A program made the position numbers and the translations under genes. The notes under the pieces were generated by a model, which worked only from the letters and a program-made list of their open reading frames with translations, was not told the origin of the DNA and did not search any database. From an uncultured Cryomorphaceae bacterium (lineage in GTDB: Bacteria; Bacteroidota; Bacteroidia; Flavobacteriales; Schleiferiaceae): a stretch of 36,653 nt of DNA. This document shows, in pieces, positions 30,380 to 36,653 of this stretch; the first letter of the stretch is position 1, and the number at the start of each line of letters is the position of its first letter. The stretch spans positions 1-36,653 of the forward strand of contig CAJJCK010000108.1 in the NCBI GenBank assembly GCA_905182675.1, written 5' to 3'.

Positions 30380-32947
30380 TTACTTTTTATCAAAAAAGGC
30401 TTTCAGCTTCTCTAAATCGGCATCTGTCGCTACTTTTTTTTCTTCGGCACTTTGTTCTGCTTTGGCCTTCTCTGATCCTGCTTTTCGTACTGGGGTAGCG
30501 GTCTGATATTGCTGTTCAGGCGTTAGGACAGGTTTAGCGACCCCGGTTGATTTTTTAACAGGATTCTTTTTTAGTGGAGTGGAATGCGCGACCTCGTCAA
30601 GCTTTTCTTTTGCCGTTTTCGGCGCTACCGCGGGTTTTTCAAAAACCGTCTTTTTTGAGCTTTTTTGGTCTTTTTTGCCAGCATTTTGAGTCTTTTTGGA
30701 CTGTTTTACCGACTTTTTAGCAGTTTTCTTCTCAGCGCGCTCCTCTTCTTTGGTCTTTGGAACAGCTTCGATAGCGTCGTTTTTCACGACCTCAGGCATA
30801 CTGGTTCCACCACGAGCTTTGCCTTTCACGGTGCCCTGATCGCCGTGCAGACTTTGAGCCGGAATGAATTTATCTCGGGTTACCCAAGTACTTAGCGCAC
30901 CTATAGAGAGGAGGTATTGGTCTTTTTTGATTTCGATAACTAGCCCAGGCTGTCTAGAACCAATTAATTTGACTCGATCACCCACCTTAGCAGGAGTCGA
31001 AATCAGTTTTTTGATGGCTTTTTCCTTCTGCTTTTGGTATTTGGACTTTTTCTTAACACTGTCGTCGGCAGTTTGAGAAGCACGTTCACCAGCATAAACC
31101 TTAAACCTTCCCACGACTTCTTCCTTACCTTTCTTAGACGCTTGCTCGCTGTATTCGGTAACTAGATTTTGAAATTTTTTACCCCAAGTAATCATCGCGT
31201 TCTGCTGCTCATTCATGGCGCTTTGGCGACGAACTTTATCTTCGAGAAGCTCGATTTTATGATCTTGCTTTTCCTTCATTCGCTCGAGCTCTTCTAGGCG
31301 AGCACTCAAAAGTTCACGTTTTTTGCTGAGGTCGTTTTTCTCTTTTTGAATACCAACCAACAAACGGTCTACAGCGACGGTACTCTCATTAAGCAGATCT
31401 CTTGCATGTGTAATAAGCGCTGTTGATACGCCTACTTTTTGTGCGACCTCATACGTATATGAGCTGCCGGGAACCCCTTGGTTTAAAACATACTCAGGGG
31501 ACAAATCGGAGGAGTCAAACTGCATGGAGCCATTTTCTACACGCGGCAATTCGCTGGCAAGAGCCTTGATGCTATTATAGTGGGTAGTCATGACCCCAAA
31601 TGTCTTACTGTTGTTCAGCTCCTTTAAAAAGACCTGAGCCATGGAAGAGCCGAGGTCTGGGTCTGACCCCGATCCAAACTCATCAATAAGCACAAGAGTT
31701 TTCCCATAAGCGGCATCCAGGAAATGGTTCATTTTGGTCAGCTTGGAGCTGTAAGTGGACAACTCATTTTCGATACTCTGAGAATCACCTATGTCTGCCA
31801 TCAGTCCATTAAACCACCCCATGGTGCTATCTGGGTGTACGGTAACCAGTAAGCCGCTTTGTAGCATGAGTTGCAACAAGCCAACGGTCTTCAATGTAAT
31901 AGATTTGCCACCCGCGTTAGGACCAGATATGACCAGAATACGGCGCTCTGAATCCAGATGCATATCCAAGGGGACAACGGGCTTTCCTTTTGGGCCGTTA
32001 AAAGAGCGCAATACGGGATTAATCGCCTTTATTAAATGTATGCTGGGTTTATCCACAAGCTGGGGTAGACAAGCTTCCTCATCCAGTGCGTAAAGTGCTT
32101 TTGCGTTTACAAAGTCTATCTGGTACAAAGCGGTGCTGTAATCGCGTAGATCGTCTCTGTAGATCCCCACAAAGGCTGTCAGTAGCCTAAGGATACGGGT
32201 AACCTCGCGCTTTTCCTCTTCCTCTAATACAGCAATTTCATTATTGACCTCTTGAGTTTCGCTGGGCTCTACGAAAAAGATAGAAGACTTGGCTGAAGAA
32301 CCATGAAAGACCCCGTTAACCTGCCCTTTATAAGCCCCTTCTATGGCCAGAACTCGCTTGTTGTCGTGTACGGTTTCTTGAATATCTGCAAGCATGCCAG
32401 AGGCCTGGTATTTTTTTACGGCGCGATAGAAAATCCGATCTGCAGCAGTCCTCTTTTTGTTCAGGGCACCACGAATTTTGCCAAGTTCAGAAGACGCAGA
32501 TGTTTTGACAACACCTCTGCGGTCTAAAACGCGGTCAATTTCATCAGGCACGGTCTTGTTTTTTTGCAAGTGTGCAAGCTTGTCCTGCATCGAAGGCGTG
32601 CGCATCGAGTGCAGCTTGAAAAACGTATAGACCCTGTTGAAGCTTTCTATGAGGTTTTTTATGATCAAAAAGTCCTCGCCTTCTAGACTGGCCCCTTGAA
32701 TCTTTAGGCGCAATAAAAACGGCTTGATGTCTTCTGACGCTAATGCAGGAACCCCTAAATCACTGAGGTAAAGACCCAGGACTTCATGAACCTCTTGCAG
32801 ATCTCGTGTTGCTACGGCGTAATCACTAGAGGGCTTGAGCCCGGAAATACGCGCTCTAGCGCGCTCTGTAACAGCACGTTTTGATACCGCTCTTTTAACG
32901 AGGTCAAACTCAATGCTTTCAAATAAGTCTTCCGGATAGGTATTCAA
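30380..32947 (-). CDS. mutS2: MutS2-family ATPase lacking the Smr domain
   Basis: The protein is a MutS-superfamily ATPase; MutS2 proteins act on recombination intermediates or on collided ribosomes. It is 855 residues. Walker A is GPNAGGKS at 342-349 and Walker B LVLIDEFGSGSD near 418-429. A coiled coil occupies about 530-610, as in MutS2, and a KOW-like segment (VGDRVKLIGSRQPGLVIEI) lies at about 655-673. The N-terminal mismatch-recognition domain of MutS is missing, which confirms the MutS2 type. No C-terminal Smr nuclease domain follows; residues 705-855 are a low-complexity tail rich in Lys, Ala and Ser. The only start in frame after the preceding stop is TTG at 32947. It is last in the operon with lysS and a membrane protein. 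Confidence 0.88.
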   Translation of the reverse strand: MNTYPEDLFESIEFDLVKRAVSKRAVTERARARISGLKPSSDYAVATRDLQEVHEVLGLYLSDLGVPALASEDIKPFLLRLKIQGASLEGEDFLIIKNLIESFNRVYTFFKLHSMRTPSMQDKLAHLQKNKTVPDEIDRVLDRRGVVKTSASSELGKIRGALNKKRTAADRIFYRAVKKYQASGMLADIQETVHDNKRVLAIEGAYKGQVNGVFHGSSAKSSIFFVEPSETQEVNNEIAVLEEEEKREVTRILRLLTAFVGIYRDDLRDYSTALYQIDFVNAKALYALDEEACLPQLVDKPSIHLIKAINPVLRSFNGPKGKPVVPLDMHLDSERRILVISGPNAGGKSITLKTVGLLQLMLQSGLLVTVHPDSTMGWFNGLMADIGDSQSIENELSTYSSKLTKMNHFLDAAYGKTLVLIDEFGSGSDPDLGSSMAQVFLKELNNSKTFGVMTTHYNSIKALASELPRVENGSMQFDSSDLSPEYVLNQGVPGSSYTYEVAQKVGVSTALITHARDLLNESTVAVDRLLVGIQKEKNDLSKKRELLSARLEELERMKEKQDHKIELLEDKVRRQSAMNEQQNAMITWGKKFQNLVTEYSEQASKKGKEEVVGRFKVYAGERASQTADDSVKKKSKYQKQKEKAIKKLISTPAKVGDRVKLIGSRQPGLVIEIKKDQYLLSIGALSTWVTRDKFIPAQSLHGDQGTVKGKARGGTSMPEVVKNDAIEAVPKTKEEERAEKKTAKKSVKQSKKTQNAGKKDQKSSKKTVFEKPAVAPKTAKEKLDEVAHSTPLKKNPVKKSTGVAKPVLTPEQQYQTATPVRKAGSEKAKAEQSAEEKKVATDADLEKLKAFFDKK

Positions 32948-32968
32948 GGCGCGGTTTTTTTGAGGGTG

Positions 32969-33484
32969 CTACCCTCTATAAATGGTTTCTTCTGAAGTAA
33001 CGTTATTTTCCTCTCCATGTTTACGAAACCCACCAGCGATAGAAAAGGCAATGAAACTAAGCCCAATGGTACAAAGGACATCGATGGAGGTCCAGGCCAT
33101 GCCCACGGGTATGTCGTACAAATCATTTTGTAGGTCTACCCAGATCCATAACGAGAGCAATACGATGGCCCCATTAAAAGGCTTGACTCTTCGTTTAGTG
33201 CTCCAGAAAGGAACTTTAGCGGTTCTCGTAGAGAAATATATGGCGAGCGCGGCACCCATGCCGTGAGAGATGATCATGCTGTAAATCGCAAATGGATTAG
33301 CAGCCATATAGGCCTCTACTATAACCAAGCGCTCCGACCAGTTGGCGCCAGAAAGCGCTTCTATAGGCAGCTCTTCCATAAACAAACCAAACATATAGTG
33401 CAGTCCGCTCGTTACAGCAATGGCTATAGCAAGGCCCACAATGGTGAGCCCTATATAACGTAGCGTGAACAAGACTCTTTTCAT
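32969..33484 (-). CDS. Four-helix membrane protein of unknown function
   Basis: This 171-residue protein has four hydrophobic helices (about 8-30, 62-84, 102-118 and 128-150), a periplasmic-like acidic loop after the first, and a polar C-terminal tail. It lies 11 bases after lysS and 21 bases before mutS2, on the same strand. Its TAG stop is in the same frame as mutS2, with eight codons between. Family not recognised. Confidence 0.75.
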   Translation of the reverse strand: MKRVLFTLRYIGLTIVGLAIAIAVTSGLHYMFGLFMEELPIEALSGANWSERLVIVEAYMAANPFAIYSMIISHGMGAALAIYFSTRTAKVPFWSTKRRVKPFNGAIVLLSLWIWVDLQNDLYDIPVGMAWTSIDVLCTIGLSFIAFSIAGGFRKHGEENNVTSEETIYRG

Positions 33485-33495
33485 AAGACTAAAGA

Positions 33496-35220
33496 TTAAG
33501 ATTTAAACCAGCGCTCAACCTGGTCAAGCTGGAGTGCGGGAATGTCTAATTTATTCTTCTTGCGATAGCCATTGAGCTTTTGATGCAAACCTGCTGGTTT
33601 TTGTTCAAGAAGTGAAGCTACCGTATGGAAGCCCGCCTGAACCATCAGTACAGACCACTCAACAGAAACACCGATGGCTTGAAAATCTTCAGGACCCGCA
33701 ACGCTGTCAAATTTCTCTGGGCGCATTTGAGGGAAGAACAGCACTTCCTGGATACTTTCCTGGTTGGTTAACATCATCGTTAATCTGTCGATTCCAATCC
33801 CTAAACCTGAAGTTGGTGGCATGCCATACTCAAGAGCACGGATAAAGTCTTGGTCGATAAACATGGCCTCGTCATCTCCCTTTGCACTCAGTTTTAATTG
33901 GTCCTCAAAACGCTCAAGTTGATCTATCGGGTCATTCAGTTCTGAATAAGCGTTTGCAACCTCTTTGCCGTTGACCATGAGCTCGAAACGTTCAGTAAGC
34001 TCAGGGTTGTCTCTGTGCTTCTTACAAAGCGGAGACATTTCAACAGGGTAGTCTGTAATATAGGTAGGCTGGATATAGTGCTTTTCACACTTTTCGCCAA
34101 AAATCTCATCAATCAACTTCCCTTTGCCCATGGAGTCGTCCACGTCTAAGCCAATTGATTTAGCCGCTTCGCGAACGTCATGTTCACTTTTCCCGGCCAG
34201 GTCTAATCCAGTATGTGTTTTGATCGCATCAAGGATAGGAACCCTGGCATAAGGAGCCTTAAAGCTCACTGTATTAGCCCCAATTTGTGCGTCAGTACTC
34301 CCGTTCACTGCCAAGGCAACATCCTCTAACAGGTTTTCAACAAAACGCATCATCCAGTGGTAATCCTTGTAGGCCACATAGATTTCCATGACCGTAAATT
34401 CGGGGTTATGGGTTTTGTCCATTCCTTCATTTCTGAAGTCTTTGGCAAATTCGTAGACGCCTTCAAAACCACCAACAATAAGGCGCTTTAAATAAAGCTC
34501 ATTCGCGACCCGTAGGTATAAAGGGACGTCTAGCGCATTATGATGTGTGATAAACGGACGAGCAGCAGCGCCTCCAGGAATAGGTTGAAGTATAGGGGTT
34601 TCAACCTCCATATAACCAGCATCATCAAAGACACGTCGCATGGTTGAAATCACTCGATTACGCTTGCGGAAAATATCTTTAACACCTGGGTTGACGATCA
34701 AATCAACATACCGCTGGCGGTAGCGAATCTCAGGATCAGTAAGCGCGTCGTAAACCTTTCCATCACCATCCGTTTTTACAACTGGAAGAGGGCGCAAAGA
34801 CTTCGAGAGCACTGTCAATTCCTTCACATGTAGACTTATTTCACCGGTCTGCGTCACGAACATATGTCCGGTCACACCAACAAAATCGCCAATGTCTAAG
34901 AGTTTTTTAAAAACATCATTGTACATGGTTTTGTCTTCTCCAGGACAGATCTCATCTCTGTTCACGTAGACCTGAAGGTCGCCGGTGGAGTCGGTAAGTA
35001 CGGCAAAAGACGCCTTACCCATAACGCGTTTAGTCATCAACCTACCGGCGATACAAACGTTTTCAAAGCCGCTAATCCCCTCAGAATACTGAGCGTTTAG
35101 GTCCTTTGCGTAATGAGAAACTTGGTACTCTGCTGCCGGGAACGGGTCAATGCCCAGGCCCTTCAGCTTGCTTAATGATTCACGTCTAAGCAGTTCCTGT
35201 TCAGATAAAAGTCTTGCCAT
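33496..35220 (-). CDS. lysS: Lysyl-tRNA synthetase (class II) with C-terminal extension
   Basis: The class II synthetase charges tRNA-Lys. It is 574 residues from MARLLSEQELLRRE. The OB-fold anticodon domain is N-terminal. Motif 2 is FRNEGMDKTHNPEFT and motif 3 GLGIGIDRLTMML. The core ends with a FFPQMRPE segment near residue 505. A further ~65 residues (AIGVSVEWSVLMVQAGFHTV and on) look like a helix-hairpin-helix type extension, which is known from several Bacteroidota LysS proteins. The frame is open to 35247; ATG 35220 fits the family and has a -7 box 24 bases upstream. It heads the operon with the four-helix protein and mutS2. Confidence 0.95.
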   Translation of the reverse strand: MARLLSEQELLRRESLSKLKGLGIDPFPAAEYQVSHYAKDLNAQYSEGISGFENVCIAGRLMTKRVMGKASFAVLTDSTGDLQVYVNRDEICPGEDKTMYNDVFKKLLDIGDFVGVTGHMFVTQTGEISLHVKELTVLSKSLRPLPVVKTDGDGKVYDALTDPEIRYRQRYVDLIVNPGVKDIFRKRNRVISTMRRVFDDAGYMEVETPILQPIPGGAAARPFITHHNALDVPLYLRVANELYLKRLIVGGFEGVYEFAKDFRNEGMDKTHNPEFTVMEIYVAYKDYHWMMRFVENLLEDVALAVNGSTDAQIGANTVSFKAPYARVPILDAIKTHTGLDLAGKSEHDVREAAKSIGLDVDDSMGKGKLIDEIFGEKCEKHYIQPTYITDYPVEMSPLCKKHRDNPELTERFELMVNGKEVANAYSELNDPIDQLERFEDQLKLSAKGDDEAMFIDQDFIRALEYGMPPTSGLGIGIDRLTMMLTNQESIQEVLFFPQMRPEKFDSVAGPEDFQAIGVSVEWSVLMVQAGFHTVASLLEQKPAGLHQKLNGYRKKNKLDIPALQLDQVERWFKS

Positions 35221-35244
35221 GCTACAATGATTAATTAGAGGTAA

Positions 35245-35252
35245 CAAAGATA
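35245..35252 (-). promoter_or_regulatory. Probable -7 promoter element of lysS
   Basis: The minus strand reads TATCTTTG, an exact TAnnTTTG match ending 24 bases before the lysS ATG. Confidence 0.5.
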
Positions 35253-35275
35253 ATTGCCTTTTGTAGCTTAGCAGT

Positions 35276-35824
35276 ATGAGGATTAGCCGATTTTATCTAC
35301 TTGTTATCACCGTGTTTTTTACGGGTGTGTTGTTTGCCCAGCCCAGAGTACAAAAAGGGACTAGAATGGCTCATACGGGAGGCTACGCTTCCTTGCAGGG
35401 ATTGGGTGGAAGCCTTTCTAACGCCGGGATAGCCGTCGACGGAGGAACGTCTATTTTTTTCACCCAAAAACTTGCCCTAGGCTGTGGTTTCGAGTATGAC
35501 TGGGCGCCGTTAACCGCTTCGTCTACAGGTAAAATACGATTACAACGACTGGTTTACGGAAATACAGATACAAGATCGTCACTCCTTTTTGACATTCATA
35601 GCGAATTACAGCAAAGCATGAGTACCACCCTTTCGGGTTCGCGGTTTGGATCCAGAAGCGCTGGGGTAGGGCTGGGAATGCAATATACGTGGTGGCTTTC
35701 TGAGAGTGCGGGAATCTACGTTTGGCCTCAAATGAGCAGAACAAACGGAGGTCCTAGCGGACTATGGGAATGGCAATTGTACTTGCCAATTGGAGTACAA
35801 TGGACTTGGCAAAAGAGAAAATGA
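35276..35824 (+). CDS. Exported protein, probably a small outer-membrane barrel
   Basis: This 182-residue protein has a Sec signal peptide (MRISRFYLLVITVFFTGVLFAQ). The mature part is Gly- and Ser-rich with alternating strands ending in aromatic residues (LALGCGFEYDWAPL, AGVGLGMQYTWWLS, AGIYVWPQMS, WQLYLPIGVQWTWQ), consistent with a small outer-membrane beta barrel. The stop overlaps the lipB ATG (ATGA), so both are in one transcript. Family not recognised; function unknown. Confidence 0.75.
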   Translation: MRISRFYLLVITVFFTGVLFAQPRVQKGTRMAHTGGYASLQGLGGSLSNAGIAVDGGTSIFFTQKLALGCGFEYDWAPLTASSTGKIRLQRLVYGNTDTRSSLLFDIHSELQQSMSTTLSGSRFGSRSAGVGLGMQYTWWLSESAGIYVWPQMSRTNGGPSGLWEWQLYLPIGVQWTWQKRK

Positions 35825-36540
35825 GAAACGTTCACTTTCAAGACATAGGCACGGTTAGATATGGCGCTGCATGGGATTATCAAACAGAACTGTTTAAGTT
35901 AACGGTAGACCAAAAACTGGTCAATAGAAAAACACCTGCGGAGTCAAAAGAAACCACAGATCACCTGATTTTAGTGGAGCACCCACCCGTGTTCACCCTA
36001 GGAAAGAGCGGGAAGGAAGACCATCTGTTGATTGACGAGAAAAAATTGGCCGCAGAGGGAATTGAATATTATCCTGTAAACAGGGGAGGAGATATAACCT
36101 ATCACGGCCCTGGTCAGATTGTGGGCTACCCCATTTTAGATTTGGACCACTATTTTACGGATATTCATAAATATCTGCGGTACTTAGAGGATGTCATTAT
36201 CAGCACGATGGAAGACTACGGATTAAAAGCAGGCAGGTCTGACGGTGAAACGGGTGTTTGGCTGGATGAGGGCACTCCGTTTGCTAGAAAAATTTGTGCC
36301 ATGGGGGTAAAAGCCTCTCGTTGGACAACCATGCATGGCTTTGCGTTTAACGTTAATACGGACCTCAAACATTTTGACTTTATCGTCCCTTGTGGAATAA
36401 CGGATAAAGCCGTCACATCTCTTCACATAGAACTCGGAAGGGCGCTTGATTTAGAGGAAGTAAAGGATAAAATAAAGTACTATTTCCAGCGCCAATTCAA
36501 CTGTAAACTTGTGCCTGCCATAACACCATATACCCCATGA
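35821..36540 (+). CDS. lipB: Lipoyl(octanoyl) transferase
   Basis: LipB moves octanoyl groups from acyl carrier protein to the lipoyl domains of 2-oxoacid dehydrogenases. It is 239 residues from MRNVHFQDIG. The signature RGGDITYHGPGQ is at 88-99, the catalytic lysine is in ARKICAMG (about 157) and the catalytic Cys191 in VPCGITDKAVTS. The open frame extends upstream to 35764 inside the preceding gene. ATG 35821 is the family start and overlaps the preceding stop. The next gene starts within its stop codon (ATGA). Confidence 0.94.
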   Translation: MRNVHFQDIGTVRYGAAWDYQTELFKLTVDQKLVNRKTPAESKETTDHLILVEHPPVFTLGKSGKEDHLLIDEKKLAAEGIEYYPVNRGGDITYHGPGQIVGYPILDLDHYFTDIHKYLRYLEDVIISTMEDYGLKAGRSDGETGVWLDEGTPFARKICAMGVKASRWTTMHGFAFNVNTDLKHFDFIVPCGITDKAVTSLHIELGRALDLEEVKDKIKYYFQRQFNCKLVPAITPYTP

Positions 36541-36653
36541 AAACAGCATTTATAGTATTAGTAATCAGTATTATCCTTTTCTTCTCCCTTAAGATCTCTC
36601 CTTATGGGTATCTGATTAAAGGGGTTAAAGGGGCTTATTTTGACGGGCATACC
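36537..36653 (+). CDS. Partial N-terminus of a probable serine hydrolase (beta-lactamase family)
   Basis: An ATG overlapping the lipB stop opens a frame of 39 codons that runs off the right edge. It has one hydrophobic segment (MKTAFIVLVISIILFFSLK) followed by SPYGYLIKGVKGAYFDGHT. The phrase YLIKGV..AY..GH resembles the N-terminus of Bacteroidota serine hydrolases of the class C beta-lactamase type. The catalytic region is outside the window, so the family call is tentative. Confidence 0.45.
   Translation, partial: MKTAFIVLVISIILFFSLKISPYGYLIKGVKGAYFDGHT

Noticed and set aside
30530-30850. Frameshifted Smr domain at the end of mutS2
   Set aside because: The tail is an uninterrupted frame of low-complexity Lys/Ala/Ser residues, and I saw no Smr motifs in the listed alternate frames.

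Overview
The window reads as a piece of a Bacteroidota chromosome, most likely from a marine or freshwater member of the Flavobacteriales. The evidence is family content (GSCFA protein, DUF2723 membrane protein, BrxA-type bacilliredoxin, plant-type GapN, MutS2-like protein, LysS with a C-terminal extension, PorT-like outer-membrane barrel, several lipoproteins) and a recurring TAnnTTTG promoter element, the Bacteroidota sigma-A -7 box, about 20-24 bases before several starts. Genes are tightly packed, with overlaps of the TAATG and ATGA kind and convergent stop codons that overlap by a few bases. No phage, insertion sequence, CRISPR array or toxin-antitoxin pair was seen.

Layout. From 1 to 4.8 kb there is an AT-rich block: a truncated membrane protein running off the left edge, a lipoprotein, rpiB, a ~400-base non-coding stretch, a Nudix hydrolase, a GSCFA protein and an ALDH7-type dehydrogenase. 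From 4.9 to 8.0 kb lies a metal-ion ABC transporter operon: a lipoprotein binding protein, a permease fused to a DtxR/MntR-like sensor domain, and a second permease, with no ATPase gene. From 8.1 to 11.6 kb are the phenylacetyl-CoA epoxidase genes, paaABC on the minus strand and paaE divergent on the plus strand, followed by a 49-codon lysine-rich ORF. From 11.6 to 14.3 kb are an M1-family peptidase and a metallo-beta-lactamase-fold hydrolase, then gapN.

From 16 to 18 kb are tRNA-Cys, folB and gltX on the minus strand. From 18.1 to 22.5 kb a plus-strand run of brxA, a TrkA/KtrA-like potassium regulator, an SDR, a lipoprotein, trpS, plsC and gatC is probably one or two operons, followed by an FMN reductase. 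From 23.2 to 26.6 kb are a large DUF2723 membrane protein (probable GT-C glycosyltransferase) and a divergent tRNA-Gln. From 26.7 to 30.4 kb are an outer-membrane barrel protein, rnr, and a small membrane/coiled-coil protein. From 30.4 to 35.2 kb the minus-strand operon lysS - four-helix membrane protein - mutS2 is present. The right end holds a small exported protein, lipB and the first 39 codons of a probable serine hydrolase.

Most of the window is housekeeping. The most unusual element is the transporter-regulator fusion at 5830-7134, which has the architecture of chlamydial YtgCR and keeps all the DtxR/MntR-type metal ligands. Secondary points are the missing ATPase in the same operon, a MutS2 homologue whose Smr domain is replaced by a long lysine/alanine-rich tail, the small lysine-rich ORF after paaE, and the compositional shift near 4.8 kb.
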